Positions 8,664 through 17,365 are shown, numbered from the stretch's first letter. The stretch is 64,000 bases of DNA from CAZTQN01 sp964615765 (GCA_964615765.1 CAZTQN010000003.1:124001-188000), one strand, 5' to 3'. The notes: generated from the letters alone by a model not told the origin. Made by a program: numbers and translations.

Positions 8664-9452
8664 ATGTTGCAGTTGTTGTCGTCGGCACGGATACGGGCGG
8701 GTGCCGGGGTGATGGCGATCGGGGCGCTCGTCGGCCCCGCCGTCGCGGGGACAACGTTCTTCCAATACGCCCGCACCGACCCGGGCCAGAACGACGCCGG
8801 CGGGCGCGTCGGCGCCATCAACGCGACGTACAACCCGACATCGAACGTCTTCGTGTGGTCGGCGACGATCTCCAACGGCGCGACCGTCGATACCGACGGC
8901 TTCCGTCTGGTCGTCAGCCCCGGGCCGAACCCGCGCACGCGGGCCGACGAGTACGCGATGGTGTACTTCGACGCGACCACGCTCGCCGCGCCGCGTGTGA
9001 GCGTGTACCGCTACAACGGGCTCGACCGCCCGCCCGTCGGCGGGGCCCACCCCAACGAGAGCTTCGTCGACCCGAACGATCTGCTTGCGACCAATAACCA
9101 GCCGAGCAGCGGCATCGTCGCCACCGCGAGCGAGAACGGAGCGACGCGCACCTTCACCGTCACCATCGACGCGACGGCGATCAACGCCCGCTACGGCGCG
9201 TTCAACGGCTGGCCCGAGTGGCGCGGCCTGCAGTTCGGCCAGCGGCTTGGGTACTGGTTCCACCCCTTCCGCAACGGGCGCACCACCTATATGGGCCCCA
9301 TGCTCACCAGCCTTGACTGGGACGGCCTGGGCTTTGTCGACGCCAGCAACGAGATGACCGTCGAGATTCCCGCGCCGGGTGCGGGCGGGCTGGTGCTGAT
9401 CGCGGGGATCGCCGGGCTTCGGCGCCGGCGATGTGCCGCGGCGACGCGGTAA
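8664..9452 (+). CDS. Secreted PAPG/RRRR-tail protein, tandem array copy 3 (most divergent)
   Basis: A 262-residue paralogue. A signal-like N-terminus (residues 1-32) leads into TTFFQYARTDPGQN and the shared core: VFVWSATISNGATVDTDGFR, VSPGPNPRT, AMVYFDATTLAAP, VYRYNGLDRP, TFTVTIDATAINARYG and GYWFHPF. It has an 8-residue insertion (PPVGGAHP) after YNGLDR. The tail IPAPGAGGLVLIAGIAGL followed by RRRR continues with CAAATR beyond the basic cluster, unlike the other copies. The upstream open frame reaches 8565, but ATG 8664 gives the expected signal peptide. A terminator lies upstream, so it needs its own promoter. The function is unknown. Confidence 0.8.
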   Translation: MLQLLSSARIRAGAGVMAIGALVGPAVAGTTFFQYARTDPGQNDAGGRVGAINATYNPTSNVFVWSATISNGATVDTDGFRLVVSPGPNPRTRADEYAMVYFDATTLAAPRVSVYRYNGLDRPPVGGAHPNESFVDPNDLLATNNQPSSGIVATASENGATRTFTVTIDATAINARYGAFNGWPEWRGLQFGQRLGYWFHPFRNGRTTYMGPMLTSLDWDGLGFVDASNEMTVEIPAPGAGGLVLIAGIAGLRRRRCAAATR

Positions 9453-9673
9453 GGTCCGCGATGATGTGAAGATGGGCGGCCCGGGTGAGGCGTGATGCCC
9501 GCCGCCCGCACGCGGGGGGCGCGATGCGTTTCGGGCGCGTGCATCGGTGCGGAGACGTGGTCTATTGACGGTGCCGCGGCGGATCGCGGGCGGTCAACAG
9601 CGGCTGGCGCGGGTGTGGGTTGTCCCCTCCCCCTCCCGGCCACCGGCACACTCTCTCACCGGAAAGGTCACAG

Positions 9674-10411
9674 ATGAAGATCGGCATGATTCTCGGGGGC
9701 GCTATCGCCGCGCTCTCTCTGGCTTCGGCGTCGCACGCGGGTTCCACGTTCTTTCAGTGGGACTACAACGGGACGCCCGCGCAGAACACCACGGCGGGAA
9801 CCGTCTCGGCGCTGACCACGACGTACAACCCGACCAGCGAGGTGTTCACGTGGGACGTGACGTTCTCCAACGGCGTCACCAAGGACACCGACGGGTACTG
9901 GCTGGTCGTGAGCGACGGGCCGAACCCCAAGGGGATCAACTCGCAGCTGGCGATCATCTACTTTGACGCGACCAACCTCGCCTCGCCGCGGGTGAGCGTG
10001 TACCGGTACAACGGGGCCAACAGCGCCAGCAGCTTCTCGTCGCCGGGCGATCTGCTCGCGTCGACGTCCGGGGTTGGGGCGTCGGACATCAGCGCGAGCG
10101 CGTCGCAGAGCGGCGGGGCCCGCCGGTTCCAGCTCTCGCTCGACGCCAGCGCCATCAACGCCCGCTACGCCCCCGGCGCGCCGACGGTGTTCGCCGACTG
10201 GGAAGGCATCCGCTTCGGCGATCAGCTCGGCGTGTGGTTCCACCCGCTGGCCGGGGCGCAGTTCGGGTATAACGGCGCGGCCCTCACGAGTCTGTCGGGC
10301 AAGCAGGGCTGGATCGACGGCGAGCACATCCATACGACGCGGATCCCCGCGCCGGGCGCCGGGGCGCTGGCGCTCGCGGGCGTCGTCCTCGCGGTGCGCC
10401 GCCGCCGGTAA
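9674..10411 (+). CDS. Secreted PAPG/RRRR-tail protein, tandem array copy 4
   Basis: A 245-residue paralogue, closest by eye to copy 1. The signal peptide MKIGMILGGAIAALSLASA(SHA) is followed by TFFQWDYNGTPAQN and the core VFTWDVTFSNGVTKDTDGYW, VSDGPNPKG, AIIYFDATNLASP, VYRYNGANSASSFSSPGDLL, RRFQLSLDASAINARYA, GDQLGVWFHPL. The tail is IPAPGAGALALAGVVLAVRRRR. GGAAAGG (9661-9667) precedes ATG 9674. It closes the array and is followed by the strongest terminator in the region. The function is unknown. Confidence 0.85.
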   Translation: MKIGMILGGAIAALSLASASHAGSTFFQWDYNGTPAQNTTAGTVSALTTTYNPTSEVFTWDVTFSNGVTKDTDGYWLVVSDGPNPKGINSQLAIIYFDATNLASPRVSVYRYNGANSASSFSSPGDLLASTSGVGASDISASASQSGGARRFQLSLDASAINARYAPGAPTVFADWEGIRFGDQLGVWFHPLAGAQFGYNGAALTSLSGKQGWIDGEHIHTTRIPAPGAGALALAGVVLAVRRRR

Positions 10412-10462
10412 CGCCCACACGGTTTCACGAGAAGGCGGACGGCCGCCAGAGTCTCCACGCGC

Positions 10463-10499
10463 AGGAACCGGCCGCTGGTCAGCGGCCGGTTCCTTTTTT
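10463..10499 (+). terminator. Strong Rho-independent terminator after array copy 4
   Basis: A 14-bp perfect stem AGGAACCGGCCGCT (10463-10476), loop GGTC, complement (10481-10494), then TTTTT. It ends the array just before the peptidase gene, so the latter has its own promoter. Confidence 0.92.
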
Positions 10500-10526
10500 G
10501 CAGGGCGAGTCCGGTACACTGCGGCC

Positions 10527-11579
10527 ATGAGATGGATCGCGGTCGTGAGCGTGGCCCTGCTCTTGGGCTCGTGCGGGCGGACGAGCGTGACGCTGACCTT
10601 CGGCGGCGACCCCAGCCGCCTGGACGAGTCGGCGGTCATCAACCGCGAACGCTCGTCGAGCGTGAAGGTCGCGCTCATCGACGTGCGCGGCGTGCTGCTG
10701 GACGGCCCGCGACCGGCCCTGTTCCAGAGCGGGACCAACCCCGTCGATGACTTGGTCGCCCGGCTGGACAAGGCGGCGAGCGACCCGCGCGTCAAGGCGG
10801 TGGTGCTCCGCATCAACTCACCCGGCGGGGCCGTGACCGCGACCGACACCATGTACCGCGAACTGCGCCGCTTCCGCGAACAATCGGGCAAGCCCGTGGT
10901 CGCGTCGGTCGGCGAGATCGCCGCCAGCGGCGGGTACTACCTCGCCCTGGGCGCCGATCGCATCGTCGCACAGCCCACGAGCATCACCGGGTCGGTCGGG
11001 GTGATCATCCCGACGGTGAACGTGTCGGCGGGGCTGAACCGGATCGGGATCGTGTCGCGCTCGATCACCAGCGGGGCCAACAAGGACCTGGCCAACCCGC
11101 TCGAGCCGATGCGCGAGGGGCAGTACGCCGTGCTGCGCGAGATGGTCGACGCGATGTACGCGCGGTTCCGCGGGCTGGTGCTGGAGCGGCGCACGTCGAA
11201 GGACGCGGCGGCCCCGATGGACCCCGCGCGGGCCGACGAACTGCTCGACGGACGCGTCATGGTCGGCGAAGCCGCGATGCGGGCCGGGCTGGTGGATCAA
11301 CTGGGGGACGTGCACGACGCGGTGGCGGCGGCGGAACAGCTCGCGGGCGTGACGCGGGCCCGCGTGGTGATGTACCACGCCGAGGGCGAGCGCCCGCGGA
11401 CGGTGTACGGCGCGATGGCGGCGAGTGCGGCGGGCACGGCGAGCTCAGCGGCGCGCGGCGCGAGCGCGGACGACACCGAGATCAACCTGATGCAGGTGAA
11501 CGTGAGCGGGGCCGGGCTTGGGGGCGGCGGGCTGGGCCCGCTGTCGGCGGGCGTGGCGTACTACGTCTGGACGCCGTGA
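10527..11579 (+). CDS. sppA: SppA-type S49 signal peptide peptidase, predicted lipoprotein
   Basis: A 350-residue serine peptidase of family S49 that would degrade signal peptides or membrane-proximal proteins. The N-terminus MRWIAVVSVALLLGSCG carries a lipobox (LGSC), so it is predicted to be lipid-anchored outside the inner membrane rather than spanning it. The S49 core contains RINSPGGAV, then VASVGEIAASGGYYLA with the catalytic Ser134, and SGANKDLANP with Lys186. The spacing of 52 matches the short Bacillus-type SppA Ser/Lys dyad. The C-terminus ends in a Gly-rich stretch. Because it directly follows four sorted secreted proteins, a role in their processing is possible but only inferred. 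Confidence 0.9.
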   Translation: MRWIAVVSVALLLGSCGRTSVTLTFGGDPSRLDESAVINRERSSSVKVALIDVRGVLLDGPRPALFQSGTNPVDDLVARLDKAASDPRVKAVVLRINSPGGAVTATDTMYRELRRFREQSGKPVVASVGEIAASGGYYLALGADRIVAQPTSITGSVGVIIPTVNVSAGLNRIGIVSRSITSGANKDLANPLEPMREGQYAVLREMVDAMYARFRGLVLERRTSKDAAAPMDPARADELLDGRVMVGEAAMRAGLVDQLGDVHDAVAAAEQLAGVTRARVVMYHAEGERPRTVYGAMAASAAGTASSAARGASADDTEINLMQVNVSGAGLGGGGLGPLSAGVAYYVWTP

Positions 11580-11581
11580 GC

Positions 11582-11618
11582 CAAAAAGAAGCACGCCCCC
11601 GTCGTTTCCGACGGGGGC
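11582..11618 (-). terminator. Bidirectional terminator between sppA and the fifth PAPG protein
   Basis: GCCCCCGTCG (11595-11604), loop TTTC, complement (11609-11618). On the minus strand the stem is followed by GTGCTTCTTTTTGG, a T-rich tail, so it mainly ends transcription from the right. The same stem can stop sppA from the left. Confidence 0.75.
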
Positions 11619-11728
11619 GAACGTTCGATCTCTCTCTCCGGTATTCACGAAGCCAAATCGAGACGCGTCGGGGCTGATGATCGAGAACCAGGGCCCGACG
11701 AAGATCGGAGCGGTCGGCGTGCCTGGGT

Positions 11729-12652
11729 TCAGGCGCGACGACGGCGACCGGCGATCAGGCCGCCCAGGCCCAGCAGGGCGACAGCGCCCGGAGCGGGGAC
11801 GAGGACGTACTGGTTGCCGGCGAAGTTGTTGAGATTGACGCCGCGGGGGCCGGGGCCTTCGCCGAAGAACGCGCCCGTGCCGTCGGAGCCGAGGTTGCCC
11901 TGGCCGGTGGGGAGGCTGCCGGCGAACTGGTTGGAGAGGTAGTTGTTGTCGCCGTTGGTGACGTGGGCGGAGAGGAGGAAGGTCTGCCCGGCGGAGAGGC
12001 CGAGGGCGGAGAGCGGGACGCGGAACTCGATGCCGCCGGTGGACAGGAGGGCCTGGCCCGGGGCGACGGCGGAGCCGGAAGCGCCGCCGATGGAGGAAGC
12101 GGAGCTGGTGTACCCGATCACGGACGTGAAGGGCGTGATGCCGGGGATGACGGAGTTCAGGAGAGCGCCGTTGGGGGTCTGCGAGAAGACGTTGCCCATG
12201 CGGCCGCCGTTGGTGGTGCCGATTTCGGCGAAGTCCACGTCGAAGCGGTCGGCGAGGTCGGCGTTGCCGCGACGGAAGGTGAAGAGGTAGTCGGCGTTGA
12301 AGCCGGTATCGAAAGTGAAGCCAGTGTACTTGCTGGCCCAGCCGTCGTTGGACGGGTTGGTGCCGCCGATGGTGTTCTGGCCGCCGGACTTCGAGTCAAC
12401 GAAGACCTGGAGCTTGTTGAAGTTGCCTTCGAGGGAGCCGGCGAAGAAGAGCGTGAGGTGGGTGGCGTCGCTCTTGCAGTAAATGGCGGCGAGTTCGCTG
12501 CCGTTCGGGGCCGGGCCGAAGCCGGTCTGGATCCCCTGGGTGAAGACGGGCGCGCCGTAATCGTCGCCCGGCGTCAGAATGCCGTCGATCGCTTGGGCGT
12601 GAGCCGCGCCGGCGAGCGCGAGCACAGCCATCACAGAAACAGTCGTACGCAT
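11729..12652 (-). CDS. Secreted PAPG/RRRR-tail protein of a different family
   Basis: A 307-residue secreted protein. The signal peptide MRTTVSVMAVLALAGAAHAQ is followed by AIDGILTPGDDYGAP, a start common to bacterial beta-sandwich proteins resembling CBM9/DOMON-like domains (the Asp-Gly-x-Leu pattern). It continues with LFFAGSLEGNFNKLQVFVDS, TFDTGFNADYLFTFRRGN and IEFRVPLSALGL. The tail VPAPGAVALLGLGGLIAG followed by RRRR is the same sorting signal as in the four-copy array on the other side of sppA. TGAGGAGAG precedes ATG 12652. Sugar binding is possible but not shown. Confidence 0.82.
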   Translation of the reverse strand: MRTTVSVMAVLALAGAAHAQAIDGILTPGDDYGAPVFTQGIQTGFGPAPNGSELAAIYCKSDATHLTLFFAGSLEGNFNKLQVFVDSKSGGQNTIGGTNPSNDGWASKYTGFTFDTGFNADYLFTFRRGNADLADRFDVDFAEIGTTNGGRMGNVFSQTPNGALLNSVIPGITPFTSVIGYTSSASSIGGASGSAVAPGQALLSTGGIEFRVPLSALGLSAGQTFLLSAHVTNGDNNYLSNQFAGSLPTGQGNLGSDGTGAFFGEGPGPRGVNLNNFAGNQYVLVPAPGAVALLGLGGLIAGRRRRA

Positions 12653-12806
12653 TTCTCTCTCTCCTCAGTTATGAGTTCGCGTGACGATTGCTCGCCACTT
12701 GGGGTGACGGCATCGACGCCTAGAAAATACCCGAAAAAGGCGGGAAGGGCAAGAAGGAAAAGGACTTGCCGCGCAATGTAAGCGCGAACACCCAGCCGGG
12801 ATTCGG

Positions 12807-14864
12807 TCAATCCGGTCGGTAGGTCGGCTCGAGATCTGAGGAATTTCCCTGGCCACCGCCCGCACGGGCGGCCGCGCGGGCTTTGGCCTTCTCCGCCGCC
12901 TCGCCCGGGGCGAAGGTCGGCGGGACGGCGAGGTAGGCCAGGGACCGCTCGAGGATGCGGCGGACGACGGGGCCGGCGACGACCGAGCCGTAGTGCTCCT
13001 TCTTGGCGATGCGCTCGGGACCCGGATCGTCGATGACGACCAAGACGACCAGGCGGGGCTCATCGACGGGGGCGCCGGCGATGAAGGACGAGTTGTACTG
13101 GCCGCGGAAGTAGCCGTCGGAGCCCTTGGGGCGGCGCTGGCCCTTGGGCGGGTCGCCGAGCGGGATCTCGGCGGTGCCCGACTTGCCGAAGGCCTGGTAG
13201 CGGACGTCGAAGTGATTTTCTTTCTTGCCCAGCAGGCGGGAGTCGAGGTTTTCAGTGACGCCGACCATGGTCTGGCGGGTGAGTTCGGCGGCGGAGCGGG
13301 AGACGGCGCGGACGCCGGGGACGCCCGCGGCGGAGACTTCGGGGTCGAGCGCGAAGGTGGCGATGGGCGGGACGGTGCCGGCGAGGTCGCCGGTGCGGGC
13401 GAAGGCGGAGAAGGCGCGGACCATCTGGATGGGCGTGACGGCGACGGAGTGGCCCATGGCGACGGAGGTCTGGTCGTACTTGGTCCAAGCCTTAGCGGAG
13501 ATGACGATGCCTGCGGATTCGCCGGGGCCGCCGATGCCGGTACGGGAGCCGAAGCCGAAACGGCGGACCAGGGCGTGCAGGTCGGCGAAGGACATGCGGG
13601 CGGCGCCCTGGGCCATCCCGATGTTGGAGGAGTTGATGAGGACGTCGGTCCAGGGCTGAGGGCCGCGGCGGGTGACGTCACGGATCTCGCGGCCGTAGGG
13701 CGTGCGCCAGATCCCGCCGTGGGTCTCGATGATCTCGGCGGGTCGGACGAGGCCAGCCTCGGTGATGCCGGCCCAGACGAAGGTCTTGAAGGTGGAGCCG
13801 GGCTCGTAGACGTCTTCGAGGCAGCGGTTGCGGGCGGCTTCGGGGACCTTGGCCCGCATAGGGTCGGCGCGGAGCGTGCGGAAGCGGACGCCGGGGATGC
13901 CGGTCTTGGGGATGACGGTTTTCCAGTCGTAGTCGACCAGCCCTTCGACGGGGCGGATGAGGTCGGCCATGGCGAGCAGTTCGCCCGAGCGCGGGTCGAG
14001 GACGACGCAGCGACCGCCGACGGCGCCGGCGGCGTGGATGCCGTCGTTGAGTTCTTCGGTGACGATCTGCTGGATGTTGAGATCGACGGCGAGGCGGACG
14101 TCCTGGCCGCGGCTTGGGCGGACGTAGGCGTCGGCGGTGGCCCACAGGGGCTTGCCGGCGGCGTCGCGCACGTAGGTGTAGCGGCCCGCGGTGGGTTTGA
14201 CGACGGCCTGGGCGGCGAGTTCGGCGCCGAGGCGGCCTTCGTGATCGACACCGACCATGCCGACGATGGGGGCGACGGTGGCGCCCCCGACGAGCTCGCG
14301 CACGGGTCGGGCTTCGAGGTGGACGCCGGGGATCTTGAGCGCGCGGACGGACTCTTCGCGCCAGTCCTCGATGGGGTTGCCGAGGCTGACGTAGCGGATG
14401 GGCTTGCCGTCGGGCTCGGTGGCGGGGTCGTTGTCGGTCTCGGCGGCGACGCGCTGCGCGGTGACATCGACCTTGGCGGCGAGGCGCTGGGCGATGAAGG
14501 CGGGCGTCACGCCCATGGCCTCAGCGAGGCGCGGGATGGCGTCGGGAGGGGCGGCGAGGAACTCGACGGGGTCGATGAAGACGCGGCGGGCGAAGTGGGT
14601 GGCGGCGAGGGAGAGGCCGCGGCGGTCCTGGATGTCGCCGTGCACGCCCGCGAGGCGCACGGTGGTGGTTCGGTCAGAAAGGAAGGGCTTGAGACCTTCG
14701 GAGGGGGCGAGTTGGAGCTGGGCGACGCGGCCGAGCATCACGAGCACGGCGAGTACGAGCCCGGCGAGGACGAAGGTGGCGATGCGGTCGATGCCGCGGC
14801 GTTGGTCGGCGCGGGGAGGCGTGATGGGCGCGGCGGGCGCTGGGGCGGCTTCGATCTGGGACAT
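12807..14864 (-). CDS. ftsI: Division transpeptidase FtsI (class B penicillin-binding protein)
   Basis: A 685-residue inner-membrane enzyme that crosslinks septal peptidoglycan. One transmembrane helix (about 28-50) leads to the dimerisation module (VHGDIQDRRGLSLA near residue 75) and the transpeptidase domain with all three active-site motifs: STFK (S357-K360, in EPGSTFK), SSN (412-414) and KSGT (561-564). It is longer than E. coli FtsI (588) because of an extended linker and a Lys/Arg/Ala-rich tail after residue 650. It lies downstream of an FtsL-like gene, a LysM gene and rsmH, as in a shortened dcw cluster. Its presence shows that this organism, unlike many planctomycetes, keeps peptidoglycan-dependent division machinery. 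Confidence 0.95.
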   Translation of the reverse strand: MSQIEAAPAPAAPITPPRADQRRGIDRIATFVLAGLVLAVLVMLGRVAQLQLAPSEGLKPFLSDRTTTVRLAGVHGDIQDRRGLSLAATHFARRVFIDPVEFLAAPPDAIPRLAEAMGVTPAFIAQRLAAKVDVTAQRVAAETDNDPATEPDGKPIRYVSLGNPIEDWREESVRALKIPGVHLEARPVRELVGGATVAPIVGMVGVDHEGRLGAELAAQAVVKPTAGRYTYVRDAAGKPLWATADAYVRPSRGQDVRLAVDLNIQQIVTEELNDGIHAAGAVGGRCVVLDPRSGELLAMADLIRPVEGLVDYDWKTVIPKTGIPGVRFRTLRADPMRAKVPEAARNRCLEDVYEPGSTFKTFVWAGITEAGLVRPAEIIETHGGIWRTPYGREIRDVTRRGPQPWTDVLINSSNIGMAQGAARMSFADLHALVRRFGFGSRTGIGGPGESAGIVISAKAWTKYDQTSVAMGHSVAVTPIQMVRAFSAFARTGDLAGTVPPIATFALDPEVSAAGVPGVRAVSRSAAELTRQTMVGVTENLDSRLLGKKENHFDVRYQAFGKSGTAEIPLGDPPKGQRRPKGSDGYFRGQYNSSFIAGAPVDEPRLVVLVVIDDPGPERIAKKEHYGSVVAGPVVRRILERSLAYLAVPPTFAPGEAAEKAKARAAARAGGGQGNSSDLEPTYRPD

Positions 14865-14897
14865 GGGACCTCTCAGCGGCGCGGGCGGGCCGCGGCG

Positions 14898-15221
14898 TTA
14901 CGGGCCGGCGGGCGGAGCGTCGAGCCCGGTGAGGCTGGCTTCACTGCTGGCGGCGGCCTGACGGGCGAGCATCTGCTCGACGCGTTCGGTGCGGAGGGGT
15001 TCCATCGGGCCGAGGCGTGCGACGGCGAGGCGGACCTGGTCGGGGGTGACGCCGGCGGCGATGGTGCTGCGGAGGCGCCAGAGCGCGCGGTCGTGCTCGA
15101 TGAGGCGGCGCTGCGCGGCGGCCATCTCGTGGGCGGCGCGGATGCGCTGCTGACGGTTGGCGAGGACCGCCGACCCCAGCAGGCCCATGGCGAGGACGAG
15201 CACCACGAGTTTCCGGAACAT
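14898..15221 (-). CDS. FtsL-like small membrane protein
   Basis: A 107-residue protein with one N-terminal transmembrane helix (FRKLVVLVLAMGLLGSAVLA) and a helical, charged segment (residues 25-60) that could form a coiled coil. Size, topology and position, between rsmH and ftsI, are those of FtsL, the bitopic divisome protein that partners FtsB and FtsI. Sequence similarity alone is too weak to prove this. It ends 33 bases before the ftsI start and would be co-transcribed with it. Confidence 0.6.
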   Translation of the reverse strand: MFRKLVVLVLAMGLLGSAVLANRQQRIRAAHEMAAAQRRLIEHDRALWRLRSTIAAGVTPDQVRLAVARLGPMEPLRTERVEQMLARQAAASSEASLTGLDAPPAGP

Positions 15222-15286
15222 CGAGTGGCCTCTACAGCGAGCGGTGCGGACGGTCGGCGGCGCGGGGAAGGTAAAGACGGGCGCGA

Positions 15287-16285
15287 TCAGCGGGCGGGCA
15301 GGCGGATCTGGTCGCCCACGGACAGGCTGTCGGGATCATCGGCCAAAGCGCGGTTGAGCGCGATGATTTCCTGCACGCGGCCCGCCGAACCGAGGCGGCG
15401 ACGCGCGATGCTGGCGAGTGTGTCGCCTTCGCGGACGGTGTAGGTGGTGGTCTTTGTGTCCTTCGCCGCCTGCGCGGGTTGTGCGGGCGTCTGGGTGTTG
15501 GACGCGTTGGTGCGGGTGTCGGCGCGGCCCGAGTCGCGGGTGGAATCGCGGGTCGAGCTCGGCGTGGCGGCCTGCGTCGGGCGGGCGTCGGCGGGGACGG
15601 CCTTGCCCAGCAGCACGTCGCGCGGCGGGATGTGCAGCATCACGCCCTGGCGGACTTCGCCCTTGGGCCCGATCTTGCCGGCGTTGCCGGGGTACTCGCG
15701 GAGTTTGGTCCAGAGCGAGCCGTCGCCGTAGTAACGGCTGGCGATCGCGTAGACGGACTCGTTCTCACGCAGGTCGTGCCGGCGGACGGGCTCGGAAGAG
15801 ACGGGGAGGTTGCCCGGGTTGGGGACGGGCTGGGGCGCGGTGTCGGCGGCGCCGGGATTGGTCGGAGGGAGCACCTCGGCGCGGACGTTCGCGAGCGCGT
15901 CGGTCGGCGGGCGGAGCGTGCTGGGGCTGAGGACTTCCAGCGGGCGGTTGTTCGAGGCGACGGTGGTCGGCGTGCGCGGCCCGGCGAGCGGGTCGGTCGG
16001 CGAGGGCGGGATCGTGCCGGCCGGGGCCCGCTGCGGCGGCTGGTTCTGAACCGTCTGCGGCTGAACCGGCGGAGGCTGTGCGACGGCGAGCGCAGGGTTG
16101 GTGTCGGCGAGGGGGTTCTCGCCGCCGAAGTCTTGCGGGGTGCCGGCCTGGACGGTCGCCAGGGGCGGGCGGAGGTTCTGGTTACGTGTGGAGAGGTGGT
16201 CGCTCAGCAGCACGCCCAGGACCAGGACGAGCGAGAAGCCGACGATGAGGGCGAGTTTATGTTCGCGAGTCACGGTCGAGTGCAT
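15287..16285 (-). CDS. Membrane-anchored double-LysM protein
   Basis: A 332-residue protein with a transmembrane segment near residues 12-28 (ALIVGFSLVLVLGVLLS) and a long Pro/Thr/Asn-rich spacer. The first LysM-like module is at about 168-222 (RENESVYAIASRYYGDGSLW), and a second, canonical LysM is at the C-terminus (YTVREGDTLASIARRRLGS, ending VGDQIRLP). LysM modules bind GlcNAc-containing glycans, so the protein should reach from the inner membrane to peptidoglycan. It lies between rsmH and the FtsL-like gene, a place normally held by division genes alone, which suggests a septal or cell-wall role. The stretch between the modules is low-complexity (Thr, Ser, Arg, Asp). Confidence 0.85.
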   Translation of the reverse strand: MHSTVTREHKLALIVGFSLVLVLGVLLSDHLSTRNQNLRPPLATVQAGTPQDFGGENPLADTNPALAVAQPPPVQPQTVQNQPPQRAPAGTIPPSPTDPLAGPRTPTTVASNNRPLEVLSPSTLRPPTDALANVRAEVLPPTNPGAADTAPQPVPNPGNLPVSSEPVRRHDLRENESVYAIASRYYGDGSLWTKLREYPGNAGKIGPKGEVRQGVMLHIPPRDVLLGKAVPADARPTQAATPSSTRDSTRDSGRADTRTNASNTQTPAQPAQAAKDTKTTTYTVREGDTLASIARRRLGSAGRVQEIIALNRALADDPDSLSVGDQIRLPAR

Positions 16286-16375
16286 CCCTGCGGCAGGCCG
16301 CGGACAGAAACGAGAGAACGCCCGAACCCCACTCCGTCGGGGCGCGGGAAAGGGTACGGCTGACGACGGCGGACG

Positions 16376-17356
16376 TCATCTGGGCGGCGGGGCCGCCGGC
16401 GCGATCGGGCCCGTCGCGGGCCCCGCGGGAAGGCGGAGCACGCGGAACTTGGCAGAGCGGGAGCGCGGGTTTGCCGCGACTTCGGGGTCCGAGGGCGTCA
16501 CGGGTTTACGGGTGACGTGCTCGGCGAGGCCCGACTCGACCAGGGACGCGAACGCGAGTTTCACCCGTCGATCCTCGAGCGAGTGGAACGTGATGACGCC
16601 GACCCGCGCGCCCGGAGCGAGCCAGCCGGCGTGAGCCGGACCGGTCGCGAGAGCGGCGCCCCGACGGACTGCTTCCAGCAGCCGATCGAGGTTGCCCAGT
16701 TCGTCGTTGACGGCGATGCGGAGGGCCTGGAAGGTCTTGGTCGCCGGATCGATGGAGACGCCCGGTCGGCGGGGCACGACCGACCGGACAATGGAAGCAA
16801 GGTCCGCCGTCGTGGATATCGGCGCGCCGGCGCGGTGGCGGACAATCTTTTGCGCGATGCTGCGGGCCGCGGGCTCTTCGCCGAAATCGCGGAGCAGTTC
16901 GGCGAGTTCGCGCTCCGGCAGGGTGGCGACGAGTTCGGCGGCGGTGATCGGGGCGGCGGGGTTGAGCCGCATGTCCAGCGGGCCTTCGCGCATGAAGCTC
17001 AGCCCGCGGGACGGGTCGTCCATCTGCGGGGAGGCGAAGCCGAGATCGGCGAGGACGACGTCGGCGGAAAGGCCGGCCGCGGTGAGCAGTCGCGGCGCGT
17101 CGGCGAACGAGGCGTGGTGCGCGATGACGCGCGGGGCGGCGGGGCCGATGGCACGGACACGCTCGGCGGCGTGCGCGAGGTTGCCGGGGTCAAGGTCGAA
17201 GAGGATCAGCGTGCCGGTGGGGCCAAGGTGCTGAGCCAGGGCGCTGGCGTGCCCGCCCAGGCCGGCGGTGGCGTCGAGGACCGTTTGGCCCGTGCGCGGG
17301 GCGAGCAGGTCGACGGTTTCGGTGAGCAGGACGGGGATGTGGGGGGAGAAGGGCAC
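16376..17356 (-). CDS. rsmH: 16S rRNA (cytosine1402-N4) methyltransferase RsmH
   Basis: Methylates N4 of C1402 in 16S rRNA using SAM; classically the second gene of the dcw cluster. The family signature SPHIPVLLTETVDLL opens the protein, the SAM site reads LDATAGLGGHASALAQ, and RGLSFMREGPLDMRLNP and VITFHSLEDRRVK are diagnostic. There is no ATG in frame. A TTG at 17425 would add an odd hydrophobic leader coded by a short repeat tract, so GTG 17356 was chosen because homologues begin just before HIPVLL. No good ribosome site is visible. Length from this start is 326 residues, as usual for the family. Confidence 0.93.
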   Translation of the reverse strand: MPFSPHIPVLLTETVDLLAPRTGQTVLDATAGLGGHASALAQHLGPTGTLILFDLDPGNLAHAAERVRAIGPAAPRVIAHHASFADAPRLLTAAGLSADVVLADLGFASPQMDDPSRGLSFMREGPLDMRLNPAAPITAAELVATLPERELAELLRDFGEEPAARSIAQKIVRHRAGAPISTTADLASIVRSVVPRRPGVSIDPATKTFQALRIAVNDELGNLDRLLEAVRRGAALATGPAHAGWLAPGARVGVITFHSLEDRRVKLAFASLVESGLAEHVTRKPVTPSDPEVAANPRSRSAKFRVLRLPAGPATGPIAPAAPPPR

Positions 17357-17365
17357 GGGGGAAAA

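Noticed and set aside
12993..15443. Plus-strand open frame of 816 codons opposite ftsI
   Set aside because: Gly/Asp-rich sequence with no motif, antisense to ftsI and the FtsL-like gene; a result of high GC in the third codon position.
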